From assembly GCF_022138605.1 (NCBI RefSeq), contig NZ_JACBFS010000004.1:62001-126000 (forward strand): a stretch of DNA of 64,000 bases, read 5' to 3'. This stretch comes from Xanthobacter sp. NM-25 (GTDB lineage: Bacteria > Pseudomonadota > Alphaproteobacteria > Rhizobiales > Xanthobacteraceae). The notes below the pieces were generated by a model. It was not told the origin of the DNA, ran no database searches, and saw only the letters and a program-made list of their open reading frames with translations. The translations under genes were made by a program, and so were the position numbers. Below, piece by piece: positions 24,618 through 33,102 of the stretch. The stretch's first letter is position 1, and each line of letters starts with the position of its first letter.

Positions 24618-25198
24618 GCGCGAAGATCCGCAAGATCGTCACCTTCGTGGAAGAGACGCTGACCGAGATGGGTCAGCCGGTGTCGCCGCCCACCCGTCGC
24701 GCCGCGGCGGTGGCGGTGATCGAGAACCCCTTCGCCGGTCGCTATGTGGAGGACCTCTCCGAGCTGATGGCGCAGGGGGAAGAGCTGGGCGGCATCCTGG
24801 CTCAGAAGGCCGTGGAGGCCCTCGGCATCGCCGGCGACAAGGCGCAGAGCTACGGCAAGGCGGCGCTGGTGGGGGAGAATGGCGAGCTCGAGCACGCCGC
24901 CGCGCTTCTCCACCCCAAGATGGGCACACCGGTGCGCAAGGTGCTGGGCAAGGGCGCGGCCCTGATCCCGTCCTCCAAGCGCCGTGGCGGCCTCGGTGCG
25001 GAGCTGGACATCCCGCTGGGTCACAAGGATGCGGCCTATGTCCGGAGCCATTTTGACGGCATGCAGGTGAGCATCAACGATGCGCCGCGCGCCAATGAGA
25101 TCGTGGTTGCGGTGGCCGTCACCGATTCCGGCCGTCCGCTGCCGCGGGTGGGCGGACTGACGGTGACTGACATCAAGGGCGAGGACGGCTTGCGCTAG
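24614..25198 (+). CDS. PF06684 (DUF1185, AA_synth) family protein, second copy
   Basis: A tandem paralogue of the previous gene, also exactly 194 residues: AVIENPFAGRYVEDLSELM near residue 33, HKDAAYVRSHFDGMQVSIND near 137, and the same closing IKGEDGLR. It starts in an ATGA overlap with the first copy, so the two should be made in equal amounts. Divergence between the copies is considerable outside these motifs, which argues for an old duplication and possibly a hetero-oligomer. Function unknown. Confidence 0.85.
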   Translation: MSAKIRKIVTFVEETLTEMGQPVSPPTRRAAAVAVIENPFAGRYVEDLSELMAQGEELGGILAQKAVEALGIAGDKAQSYGKAALVGENGELEHAAALLHPKMGTPVRKVLGKGAALIPSSKRRGGLGAELDIPLGHKDAAYVRSHFDGMQVSINDAPRANEIVVAVAVTDSGRPLPRVGGLTVTDIKGEDGLR

Positions 25199-25271
25199 GC
25201 TCGCCACGCAGTGGGTTCGACAGACACCGGGCCGCGTGCCCGGTGGGTCGGAAGTCAGAGGGGAAGACCAT

Positions 25272-26468
25272 ATGAAAAAGACGATGGGAATCGCGTTGGC
25301 GGCCGTTCTGTTGGCCTCCACCGCAGCGAAGGCCCAGCAGGGCGAGATCAAAGTCGGCGAGATCAACAGCTATTCGGCGCTGCCGGCGTTTACCGATCCC
25401 TACCGCAAGGGCATGGAACTGGCGCTGAAGGAGATCAACGACGCCGGTGGCATCAACGGCAAGAAGCTGGTCATCATCTCCAAGGACGATGCCGGCAAGC
25501 CCGCTGAGGCGCTCACCGCCGCCAACGAGCTGATCTCGAAGGACGGCGTGGTGATGATCGCCGGCGGCTTCCTGTCGAACGTCGGCCTGGCGCTGTCCGA
25601 CTTCGCCAAGCAGAAGAAGGTGATGTATCTGGCGGCCGAGCCGCTGACCGACGCCATCGTGTGGTCGAAGGGCAATCCCTACACCTTCCGCCTGCGCACC
25701 TCGAACTACATGCAGGCGGCCATGCTGGCCGAAGAGGCCGCCAAGCTCCCGGCCAAGCGTTGGGCCACCATCGCCCCCAACTACGAGTATGGCCAGTCGT
25801 TCGTGGCCGTGTTCAAGGACCTGCTGAAGAAGAAGCGCCCGGACGTGGAGTTCGTGGCCGAGCAGTGGCCGCCGCTGAACAAGATCGACGCCGGCCCGGT
25901 GCTGCAGGCCATCGACGCCGCCAAGCCGGACGCCATCCTCAACGCCACCTTCGCCGGCGACCTGGTGAAGCTGGTGCGCGAGGGCAACACCCGTGGCGTC
26001 TTCAAGGATCGCGCCGTGGTCAGCTACCTGACCGGCGAGCCCGAGTATCTCGACCCGCTGAAGGGCGAGACCCCCGAGGGCTGGATCGTCACCGGCTATC
26101 CCTGGTACTCGATCGATACCCCCGAGCATAAGGCGTTCCTCGACGCCTACCAGCAGCTCAACAAGGACTATCCGCGGCTCGGCTCGATCGTGGGTTATTC
26201 CACCGTCAAGTCCATCGCCGCCGCCCTCAAGGCCACCGATGACCACTCCACCGAGGGGCTCCTCAAGGCCATGAAGAACCTGAAGGTCTCCACGCCCTTC
26301 GGTGACATCGTCTATCGCGCGGCCGACCACCAGTCGACCCTCGGCGCCTATGTGGGCAAGACTGCCCTCAAGGACGGCAAGGGCGTGATGGTCGACGTCG
26401 TGTTCAAGAAGGGCCCGGACTACCTCCCCTCCGAGGAGGAAGCGGCCAAGATGCGTCCCGCCGAGTGA
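25272..26468 (+). CDS. Branched-chain-amino-acid-type ABC transporter substrate-binding protein
   Basis: The 398-residue protein has a cleavable signal peptide (MKKTMGIALAAVLLASTAAK, cut after AKA) and a LivJ-type periplasmic binding fold: GEIKVGEINSYSALPAF at the mature start and ALKEINDAGGINGKKLVI near residue 57. A strong AGAGGGGAAG ribosome site precedes the ATG. LivJ-like receptors bind amino acids, aromatic acids, amides or urea. Location directly after the reductase operon and before its cognate permease and ATPase genes suggests uptake of nicotinate or a related N-heterocyclic acid. This is inferred from context only. Confidence 0.93.
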   Translation: MKKTMGIALAAVLLASTAAKAQQGEIKVGEINSYSALPAFTDPYRKGMELALKEINDAGGINGKKLVIISKDDAGKPAEALTAANELISKDGVVMIAGGFLSNVGLALSDFAKQKKVMYLAAEPLTDAIVWSKGNPYTFRLRTSNYMQAAMLAEEAAKLPAKRWATIAPNYEYGQSFVAVFKDLLKKKRPDVEFVAEQWPPLNKIDAGPVLQAIDAAKPDAILNATFAGDLVKLVREGNTRGVFKDRAVVSYLTGEPEYLDPLKGETPEGWIVTGYPWYSIDTPEHKAFLDAYQQLNKDYPRLGSIVGYSTVKSIAAALKATDDHSTEGLLKAMKNLKVSTPFGDIVYRAADHQSTLGAYVGKTALKDGKGVMVDVVFKKGPDYLPSEEEAAKMRPAE

Positions 26469-26484
26469 GGCAGGACTGATCTTC

Positions 26485-26525
26485 CCGGCGCCTGCTTTCG
26501 ACCGCGAGGGCAGGGCAGGCGCCGG
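26485..26525 (+). other. Strong stem-loop between binding-protein and permease genes
   Basis: A perfect 11-bp GC-rich stem (CCGGCGCCTGC with GCAGGCGCCGG, 19-nt loop) begins 16 bp after the binding-protein stop. No T tract follows. Such elements often stabilise or attenuate the transcript so that the binding protein is made in excess over the membrane parts. Confidence 0.6.
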
Positions 26526-26648
26526 CCCCCACATGCAGCACCCGGCAGGTTCGCCAGCGGCGGCGGGCTGCCCAAAACGACATCGTCCCCAGGACCATCA
26601 TCCCCAGGACGAGATCGCCTTTTAGAACGGTGAACGAAAGGCTCAGCC

Positions 26649-28547
26649 GTGGAATTCCTATTGGTCCAGGCCCTCAGTGGCCTCGCCAGTGCCGCGTCCC
26701 TCTTTCTAGTGGCGTCGGGCCTGTCGATCATCTTCGGCGTCATGCGCATTGTGAACTTTGCCCACGGCGCGTTCTACATGCTCGGCGCTTATGTCGCCTT
26801 CACCTTGACCGATCGCTTCGCCGGCCCGCTGGGGTTCTGGGGCGGCGTGCTGGTGGCCAGCCTCGTGGTCGCAGCGGTCGGCGCGCTGATGGAAATGGTG
26901 CTGCTGCGGCGCATCTACCACGCGCCCGAGCTGTTCCAGCTGCTCGCCACCTTCGGCGTCACGCTGATGGTTGAAGACCTCGTGGTCCTGATCTGGGGCT
27001 CCGAGGATCTGATGGGCCCGCGTGCCCCCGGCTTCACTGGCGCGGTGAGCGTGTTCGGCCGCCTCGTGCCCTCCTATGACTTTCTTCTGATTGCGCTTGG
27101 ACCACTGGTGCTGGGCCTGTTGTGGCTGCTGTTCCACCGCACCCGCTGGGGCGTGCTGGTGCGCGCCGCGACCCAGGACCGTGAAATGGTCGCTTCGCTG
27201 GGTGTGAACCAGAAGTGGCTGTTCACCAGCGTGTTCGCGCTCGGCGTCTTCCTCGCGGCCTTCGGTGGCGCGCTGCAGATCCCGCGCACCACGGTGAGCC
27301 ATGCCATGGACCTGTCCATCATCGTCGAGGTGTTCGTGGTGGTGGTCATCGGTGGCCTCGGCAGCGTCACCGGTGCGTTCGTGGCGGCGATCCTGGTGTC
27401 GGAGCTGAATGCCTTCGGCATCCTCATCCTGCCGCAGATCTCCATGATCACCGTGTTCCTGGTGATGGCGGTGGTGCTGGTGGTGCGGCCCTACGGCCTG
27501 TTCGGCAAGCCGGAAGGCGCCCCGCGGGCGGCGGCAGGCATCTCCATACGGCCCTGGCGGCCCATGACCAATCTGGAGCGCTCCGGTGTCGCCGCCGTGG
27601 TGGTGGTGGTGGCTCTGATGCCTCTCTTCGCCGGCGATTACACCCTGAGCGTGGGATCGGAGATCCTGGTCTACGTGCTGTTCGCCGCGAGCCTGCACTT
27701 CCTGATGACGGTGGGTGGCCTGTCCTCCTTCGGTCACGCTGCTTACTTCGGCCTCGGCGCCTATGGCGCGGCGCTGCTGGTGAAGTATTTCGGCGCACCC
27801 ATGGAGGCGGCGCTGGTCATCGGCCCGGTGCTGGGCCTCGTCGGCGCGGTGCTGTTCGGCTGGTTCTGCGTGCGGCTTTCCGGCGTCTATTTCGCCATGC
27901 TCACCCTGGCCTTCGCTCAGATCACCTGGTCGGTGGCCTTCCAGTGGGTGGAGGTGACCGGCGGCGACAACGGCATCCTCGGCATCTGGCCCTCGTCCTG
28001 GGCGTCGACGCCCCAGGGCTTCTTCTGGCTGGCACTGGCTATTGTCGTGGTCTGTGTGGCGGCGCTGCGCATGCTGGTGTTCTCGCCCTTCGGCTTCGGC
28101 CTGCGGGCGGCCCGCGACAGCGCCCTGCGTTCCGAAGCCATCGGCATCAATGGCAAGAGCACCCAGTGGATCGCCTTCATCGTGGCGGGCACCTTCGCCG
28201 GCATCGCCGGTGCCCTGTTCGCCTTCCTGAAGGGTTCGGTGTTCCCGGAGACCCTCGGCATCCCCACCTCCGTGGACGGCCTGGTGATGGTGCTGCTGGG
28301 CGGCATCGAGACGGTCTCCGGCGCGGTGGTCGGTGCGGTGGTCTACAAGGCTCTGGCCATCTGGCTCATGAGCAAGACCGAACTGTCGAAGCTGGTGCTC
28401 GGCGGCGTGATCGTGCTGCTGGTGGTGGCCTTCCCGAAGGGGATCGTCGGCTTCCTGGAGGATCTGCGTCATCGCCGACCCAAGGCGCCGGGCGGAGCCG
28501 GCTCCGAGGGCGCCGTGGACGTCGCCAAGGTGGAGGCCGCACGATGA
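26649..28547 (+). CDS. Fused LivH-LivM ABC transporter permease
   Basis: The 632-residue protein joins both permease subunits in one chain. Residues 1-290 are LivH-like (VASGLSIIFGVMRIVNFAHG near 20, VVVIGGLGSVTGAFVAAILV near 235) and residues 310-600 are LivM-like (LSSFGHAAYFGLGAYGAALL near 360, LLGGIETVSGAVVGAVVYK near 545). Together they form the membrane channel. The start is GTG. It overlaps the ATPase gene by 4 bp. Fused LivHM proteins occur in several alphaproteobacterial aromatic-acid importers, so the fusion is unusual but not unique. Confidence 0.92.
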   Translation: MEFLLVQALSGLASAASLFLVASGLSIIFGVMRIVNFAHGAFYMLGAYVAFTLTDRFAGPLGFWGGVLVASLVVAAVGALMEMVLLRRIYHAPELFQLLATFGVTLMVEDLVVLIWGSEDLMGPRAPGFTGAVSVFGRLVPSYDFLLIALGPLVLGLLWLLFHRTRWGVLVRAATQDREMVASLGVNQKWLFTSVFALGVFLAAFGGALQIPRTTVSHAMDLSIIVEVFVVVVIGGLGSVTGAFVAAILVSELNAFGILILPQISMITVFLVMAVVLVVRPYGLFGKPEGAPRAAAGISIRPWRPMTNLERSGVAAVVVVVALMPLFAGDYTLSVGSEILVYVLFAASLHFLMTVGGLSSFGHAAYFGLGAYGAALLVKYFGAPMEAALVIGPVLGLVGAVLFGWFCVRLSGVYFAMLTLAFAQITWSVAFQWVEVTGGDNGILGIWPSSWASTPQGFFWLALAIVVVCVAALRMLVFSPFGFGLRAARDSALRSEAIGINGKSTQWIAFIVAGTFAGIAGALFAFLKGSVFPETLGIPTSVDGLVMVLLGGIETVSGAVVGAVVYKALAIWLMSKTELSKLVLGGVIVLLVVAFPKGIVGFLEDLRHRRPKAPGGAGSEGAVDVAKVEAAR

Positions 28548-29326
28548 GCGCGCTGCTGCAAGTGAACGGGCTGGTGAAGTCCTATGCGGGTGTGCATGCC
28601 GTGCGCGGCGTGTCCTTCTCCCTGAACGGCGGCGAGATCCTGGCGCTGATCGGCCCCAACGGCGCCGGCAAGAGCACCTGCTTTAACATGCTGAATGGGC
28701 AGATCCGTCCCAATGCCGGCTCCATCAAGCTGGCGGGGGAGGAGATCGTGGGCCTGCCGCCGCGCACCGTGTGGCGGCGCGGCGTGGGGCGCACCTTCCA
28801 GATCACCGCCACCTTCTCCTCCATGACCGTGCGGGAGAATGTGCAGGTGGCGCTGCTGTCGTTCCACAAGCGCCTGCGCTCCGCTTTGGGCTATGCTGGC
28901 GCGGCCTTCCTGGACGAGGCGAACAAGCTGCTGGCGTTGGTGGGCATGGAGGCCCAGGCCGGGCGTCCCTGTGGCGAGCTCGCCTATGGCGATCTCAAGC
29001 GCCTGGAGCTGGCGATCGCCCTCGCCAACGCGCCGCGCCTGCTGCTCATGGATGAGCCCACCGCCGGCATGGCGCCGAAGGAGCGTGTGGAGCTGATGCG
29101 CCTGACCGCCGCCATCGCGCGCGAGAAGGGCATCGGCGTGCTGTTTACCGAACACGACATGGACGTGGTGTTCGAGCATGCGGACACGGTGATGGTTCTC
29201 AACCGCGGCGAGCTGGTGGCCCGGGGCACGCCGCAGGAGGTGCGGCGCGATCCCCATGTTCAGGCCATCTATCTCGGCGAAGGCCTGCTGTATGACGCCC
29301 GGCACCGCGAGGAGAGCGCGCAATGA
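28544..29326 (+). CDS. ABC transporter ATP-binding protein, LivG type
   Basis: The 260-residue ATPase has Walker A GPNGAGKST near residue 39, a LivG-style signature AYGDLKRLEL near 148, Walker B LLLMDEPTAG near 167 and the H-loop TEHDMDVVF near 201. It energises the LivHM permease together with the LivF-like partner encoded next. It overlaps both neighbours by 4 bp (ATGA at each junction), so the three are translationally coupled. Confidence 0.94.
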   Translation: MSALLQVNGLVKSYAGVHAVRGVSFSLNGGEILALIGPNGAGKSTCFNMLNGQIRPNAGSIKLAGEEIVGLPPRTVWRRGVGRTFQITATFSSMTVRENVQVALLSFHKRLRSALGYAGAAFLDEANKLLALVGMEAQAGRPCGELAYGDLKRLELAIALANAPRLLLMDEPTAGMAPKERVELMRLTAAIAREKGIGVLFTEHDMDVVFEHADTVMVLNRGELVARGTPQEVRRDPHVQAIYLGEGLLYDARHREESAQ

Positions 29327-30027
29327 AACTCGAAGTCTCGGGCCTCAATAGCTTCTACGGGCAGGCCCATATTCTGTTCGACGTGGATTTCGCGGTCGGC
29401 GAGGGCGAGGTGGTGGCCCTGCTTGGTCGCAACGGTGCCGGCAAGAGCACTTCCTTCCGCTCGGTGGTGGGGCTGGTGGGCCAGCGCACCGGCAAGGTGA
29501 TGTTCGAGGGGGAGGATGTCTCGCGCCTGCCCACCTATGACATCGTGCGCCGGGGCCTCGGCTATGTGCCGGAGGATCGGCGGATCTTCACCGAGCTCAC
29601 CGTGGAGGAGAACTTCGTGGTGGGCCGGCAGGCGCCGCGTTCGGGGGTCGCCACCTGGACCCCGGAGCGCATTTACGAGCTGTTCCCCAATCTCGGCGAG
29701 ATGCGCCGGCGGCCAGGGGGCCATATGAGCGGCGGCGAGCAGCAGATGCTCACCATCGGCCGGACGCTGATGGGCAACCCCTCGCTGGTGCTGCTCGACG
29801 AGCCCTCGGAAGGTCTGGCGCCGAAGATCGTGGAGCAGATGGCGGATGCCATCATGGCCATGAAGCGCGAAGGCTTGAGCATCATCATTTCGGAGCAGAA
29901 TCTGCATTTTGCAAAGCTGATCTCCGACCGCGCCTATATCATTGAAAAAGGGCGAATTCGATTCTCCGGCACCATGGCGGACCTCGAGGCCAATCCGGAA
30001 ATCAGGGACGCGTATCTCGCCGTGTGA
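29323..30027 (+). CDS. ABC transporter ATP-binding protein, LivF type
   Basis: The 234-residue ATPase has Walker A GRNGAGKST near residue 36, the LivF-typical GYVPEDRRIF near 82, signature MSGGEQQMLTIGR near 134 and Walker B LVLLDEPSEGL near 155. It is the second ATPase of the LIV-type importer. The stop is followed 45 bp later by a MarR-family gene on the same strand. Confidence 0.94.
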   Translation: MKLEVSGLNSFYGQAHILFDVDFAVGEGEVVALLGRNGAGKSTSFRSVVGLVGQRTGKVMFEGEDVSRLPTYDIVRRGLGYVPEDRRIFTELTVEENFVVGRQAPRSGVATWTPERIYELFPNLGEMRRRPGGHMSGGEQQMLTIGRTLMGNPSLVLLDEPSEGLAPKIVEQMADAIMAMKREGLSIIISEQNLHFAKLISDRAYIIEKGRIRFSGTMADLEANPEIRDAYLAV

Positions 30028-30072
30028 GCCTGGCGCAGCACAATGGCGAACGGCAGTGGGGAAGGGCCGAAC

Positions 30073-30534
30073 GTGAGCACGAAGGCCGTAACGCCGCGAC
30101 GACGGCGCACGCCGAGGGAGGCCTCCGCCTATATCCTCGACGATCAGGTGGGGCACATGCTGCGTCGCGCGATGCAGCGGCACACCACCATCTTCGCAGC
30201 GCGTCTCGGTGTTGACCTCACGGCCACCCAGTGGGCGGCCATGTCGAAGCTCTATGAGAAGGGCGCCTGTTCCCAGAACCTGCTGGGGCGGCGCACGGCC
30301 ATGGATGCGGCGACCATCAAGGGGGTGGTCGACCGGCTGGTGAAGCGGGGTCTGGTGGAAACCCGCCCCGATCCCGAGGACGGCCGGCGCCTGGTGGTGG
30401 CCCTGACCGTCGCCGGCGTCACCCTCACCGAGCGGCTCATTCCGGTGGCCAACGGGATCACCGAGGAGACCCTGGCGCCTCTCGAGGTGGAGGAGCGCGA
30501 GCAGTTCATGGCGCTGCTGGAGCGGCTGACCTGA
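30073..30534 (+). CDS. MarR-family transcriptional regulator
   Basis: About 153 residues with the MarR winged-helix core: LTATQWAAMSKLYEKG near residue 56, TIKGVVDRLVKRGLVETRP near 85 and a wing DPEDGRRLVVALT. The GTG at 30073 is preceded by GGGGAAGGG at 6 bp, which decides it over an ATG 30 bp upstream lacking a ribosome site. It is the last gene of the importer operon, closed by a terminator. It may sense the transported compound or a metabolite. Which operator it binds is unknown; the inverted repeat at 30688-30713 is one candidate. Confidence 0.88.
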   Translation: MSTKAVTPRRRRTPREASAYILDDQVGHMLRRAMQRHTTIFAARLGVDLTATQWAAMSKLYEKGACSQNLLGRRTAMDAATIKGVVDRLVKRGLVETRPDPEDGRRLVVALTVAGVTLTERLIPVANGITEETLAPLEVEEREQFMALLERLT

Positions 30535-30575
30535 TACCGCGGCCCTTGCGGCCTCTGGTGCAGTCACGAAACCCG

Positions 30576-30604
30576 AAGGGGCGGAGGCAACTCCGCCCCT
30601 TTTC
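30576..30604 (+). terminator. Rho-independent terminator after the importer-marR operon
   Basis: A perfect 11-bp stem AAGGGGCGGAG/CTCCGCCCCTT with a GCAA tetraloop and a short T run (30600-30603) lies 41 bp after the MarR stop. Confidence 0.85.
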
Positions 30605-30687
30605 GCATTTGAAGCCCTGCTTGCTGCCCACAACGTGAGCATCATCTGGTGCAAAAAGTGAGCAGCGACAACGGATCGTGAGCAATA

Positions 30688-30713
30688 ATGATAATTTGTC
30701 GATAAATTATCAT
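30688..30713. promoter_or_regulatory. 10-bp inverted repeat upstream of the second MarR-type gene
   Basis: ATGATAATTT and AAATTATCAT form a perfect inverted repeat around the 6-bp spacer GTCGAT. It lies in the promoter region of the 30821 regulator gene and of the flavoprotein operon behind it. It does not resemble the four 20-bp sites of the nicotinate genes, so it may belong to a different regulator, for example the MarR protein encoded just upstream. Confidence 0.6.
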
Positions 30714-30820
30714 CAAAATATCGAATCTCTCTAGGCAGCGGTTTGGGCCCGGTGTTAGGGTCCCCTCATCGTAAGGGGGGCCTGCGCTGGCGCGGTTCGC
30801 CCGGGATGAAGGTGAGGCGG

Positions 30821-31387
30821 GTGACTGATCCCAAGAACCGTTTGGATGGGGACGAGATGCCGGCGACGGATGCTGTCGCGGATCTGCGGGCGCCCATCGT
30901 CTCCTCGGCGCATCTGGCGGCGGGGGGCTCGCCGGCCCTGTCGGAGACCGAGTTCGGCCTGATGCTGGCGGTGAACGCTTTCGAGCGCTGGGTGGTGCGC
31001 TGCATGGCGGCGGCCGGCACGCCGAACCTCTCGCCGCTGGAAGTCATCATCCTGCACATCGTGCGGCATCGGGATCGCCCGAAGCCCTGCGCGGACATCG
31101 CCCTCATCCTCGATATCGAGGAAACCCATGTGGCCACCTACGCCCTGCGCAAGCTGGAAAAGGCCGGGCTGGTGACCATGCGGCGGGCCGGCAAGGAGAA
31201 GGTGGTGGAGGCGACCGCCGCCGGCATCGAGGCCTGCACCCGTTATGCGGCAGTGCGTGAGCAGTTGCTGGTGAAGCCGCTGCGCACCTCCGGTCCGTCC
31301 GAAGAAATGCTCTCCGATGTGGGCGAGGTCTTGCGCGCCCTCTCGGGATACTTCAACCAGGCCGCCCGCGCGGCGGCCACCATCTGA
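30821..31387 (+). CDS. Winged-helix MarR-type regulator, candidate NicR/BpsR-like repressor
   Basis: About 188 residues. A preserved block APIVSSAHLAAGG then TEFGLMLAVNAFERWVVRCM precedes a winged helix (LSPLEVIILHIV, ADIALILDIEETHVATYALR, KLEKAGLVTM). This layout looks like the NicR/BpsR-type regulators of nicotinate genes in Pseudomonas and Bordetella, as far as I can judge without alignment. The GTG at 30821 has GAAGG 8 bp upstream and is preferred over ATG 30806. The stop overlaps the flavoprotein start (TGATG). It is the best candidate for the protein that binds the four 20-bp palindromes. Confidence 0.8.
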   Translation: MTDPKNRLDGDEMPATDAVADLRAPIVSSAHLAAGGSPALSETEFGLMLAVNAFERWVVRCMAAAGTPNLSPLEVIILHIVRHRDRPKPCADIALILDIEETHVATYALRKLEKAGLVTMRRAGKEKVVEATAAGIEACTRYAAVREQLLVKPLRTSGPSEEMLSDVGEVLRALSGYFNQAARAAATI

Positions 31388-33102
31388 TGGAAAAGGGCGC
31401 GCGCGTGTCTCAGGACCTTGTCCACTTTGAAACCGATGTGCTGGTGATCGGCTCTGGCGCGGCCGGCATGGCGGCGGCGCTTTCCGCCGGCGGTGCCGGC
31501 GCCTCCGTCATTATCGCCGATCGCAGCCTTATCGGCCGCTCGGGCGCCACCATCATGGCGCAGATGACGGTGGCCGTGGCGCTGGGGTCGCAGACCCCCG
31601 ACGCCTCGGAATTCCACCTCGCGGACACGCTCAAGGCGGGTCGCGACCTGTGCGAGCCCTCGCTCTCCTCCCTGGTGTGCGAGGAAGGGCCGCAGGACAT
31701 TCTCAAGCTCGATGAATGGCGGGTCGGCTGGGCCCGCAATGAGGATGGCAGCATCCGCCAGGCCCATGCGCCCGGCCATGACCGCCCGCGCTGCGTCTAT
31801 GTGGACTTCCTCTCCACCGGCCCGGCGGTGGCCAAAACCCTGCGCGGCCGCGTGCTGCGCGAGAAGGGCGTGACCCGCATCGGCGATCTCTACATCACCG
31901 ATCTCACGGTCACCGATGGCGTCGTCACCGGCGCGGTCGGCTTCTCCATGGCCGATGGACGCGCCATCACCATCGCCGCTGGTGCCGTGGTGCTCGCCAC
32001 CGGTGGCCTCACCCGTCTTTATGGGCGCAACAGCGCCTCCGCCAACATGGCCGGCGACGGCTTCGCCCTGGCGCTGCGCGCCGGCGCGGAACTGATCGAC
32101 ATGGAGTTCGTGCAGTTCTTCCCCATCGGCCATCTCGCCCCGCGCCTGGTGGGCATGGACCCCATCATGTGGGATCCGTTCCGCTACAAGCTGGGCGGCA
32201 AGCTGTTGAATGCCGAGTTCCGCGAGTTCGTGAACGACTACGGCAACGAGGAAGAGGGCCGCTACAACGTGACCCGCGACCGGGCCACCTTCGCCATCCT
32301 CTCCGAGGTGAAGGCGGGCCGGGGTTCGCCGGCCGGCGGTGCCTATCTCTCGTTCCAGCATATTCCGGAGGCCGACCTGCGTGCCGCCTTCGGGCCGGTG
32401 ATCGACCGGCTGGCGGCCAATGGCATCGACCTGACCCAGATGCCCATCGAGGTGGCACCCATCGCCCATTACCACATGGGCGGTGTGCGGGTGAACCGGG
32501 CCATGGAAACCACGGTGCCCGGGCTTTATGCGGCGGGCGAGGTGAATGGCGGCTCGAATGGCGCCAATCGCCTGTCCGGCAACGCCATCACCGAGGCGTT
32601 GGTGTTCGGCCGGCATGCCGGTGAGTCCGCGGCGCGCTTCGCCCGCGGCACCGGCCGCACCGCTGGGGCGCCGCAGGCGGCCCTGGATCTGGTGACCGCC
32701 ACGACTGGTGTCGAGACGGAAAACTATGCCGGCGACATCGAGGAGTTGCAGAAGGTGATGGCCGATCTGGTCGGTCCCTTCCGCACCGAGGCGGGCCTGA
32801 CCGAGGCGCTCGCCCGCATCGCCGCCATCAAGGCGCGGCTGGGGGCTCTTCCGCCCGGCGTGCCCGGCCTCTACGACATGGCGCGGCTCGACTGGTTCGA
32901 CCTGCGCACCATGCTGGAGGTGGCGGAAATGGTGACCCGCTCCGCGCTCGCCCGCAAGGAGAGTCGCGGCGCCCACCAGCGCGATGACTTCCCGTTGATG
33001 GACCCCGCCTATGTGCTGCACCACCGGGTGCGCCGCGCGGGCGATGCCATCGTTCTCGACCGGGTGCCGGTCGAAGGTTCCACCCTGGTCGAGGTTGCCT
33101 GA
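31387..33102 (+). CDS. FAD-binding fumarate-reductase/succinate-dehydrogenase-like flavoprotein
   Basis: The 571-residue protein has the SdhA/FrdA/NadB layout: dinucleotide fold VIGSGAAGMAAALSAGGAG near residue 20, GATIMAQMTVAVAL near 54, FVQFFPIGHLAP near 241, and the closing PGLYAAGEVNGGSNGANRLS near 378. Family members oxidise or reduce the C-C bond of dicarboxylates such as succinate, fumarate or aspartate. Its partner is a 121-residue 2Fe-2S protein joined by TGATG coupling; no membrane anchor gene follows, so the pair is probably soluble. The regulator before it is also coupled. A dehydrogenation or reduction of a C5/C6 dicarboxylate from nicotinate ring opening is plausible but unproven. 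Confidence 0.85.
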   Translation: MEKGARVSQDLVHFETDVLVIGSGAAGMAAALSAGGAGASVIIADRSLIGRSGATIMAQMTVAVALGSQTPDASEFHLADTLKAGRDLCEPSLSSLVCEEGPQDILKLDEWRVGWARNEDGSIRQAHAPGHDRPRCVYVDFLSTGPAVAKTLRGRVLREKGVTRIGDLYITDLTVTDGVVTGAVGFSMADGRAITIAAGAVVLATGGLTRLYGRNSASANMAGDGFALALRAGAELIDMEFVQFFPIGHLAPRLVGMDPIMWDPFRYKLGGKLLNAEFREFVNDYGNEEEGRYNVTRDRATFAILSEVKAGRGSPAGGAYLSFQHIPEADLRAAFGPVIDRLAANGIDLTQMPIEVAPIAHYHMGGVRVNRAMETTVPGLYAAGEVNGGSNGANRLSGNAITEALVFGRHAGESAARFARGTGRTAGAPQAALDLVTATTGVETENYAGDIEELQKVMADLVGPFRTEAGLTEALARIAAIKARLGALPPGVPGLYDMARLDWFDLRTMLEVAEMVTRSALARKESRGAHQRDDFPLMDPAYVLHHRVRRAGDAIVLDRVPVEGSTLVEVA

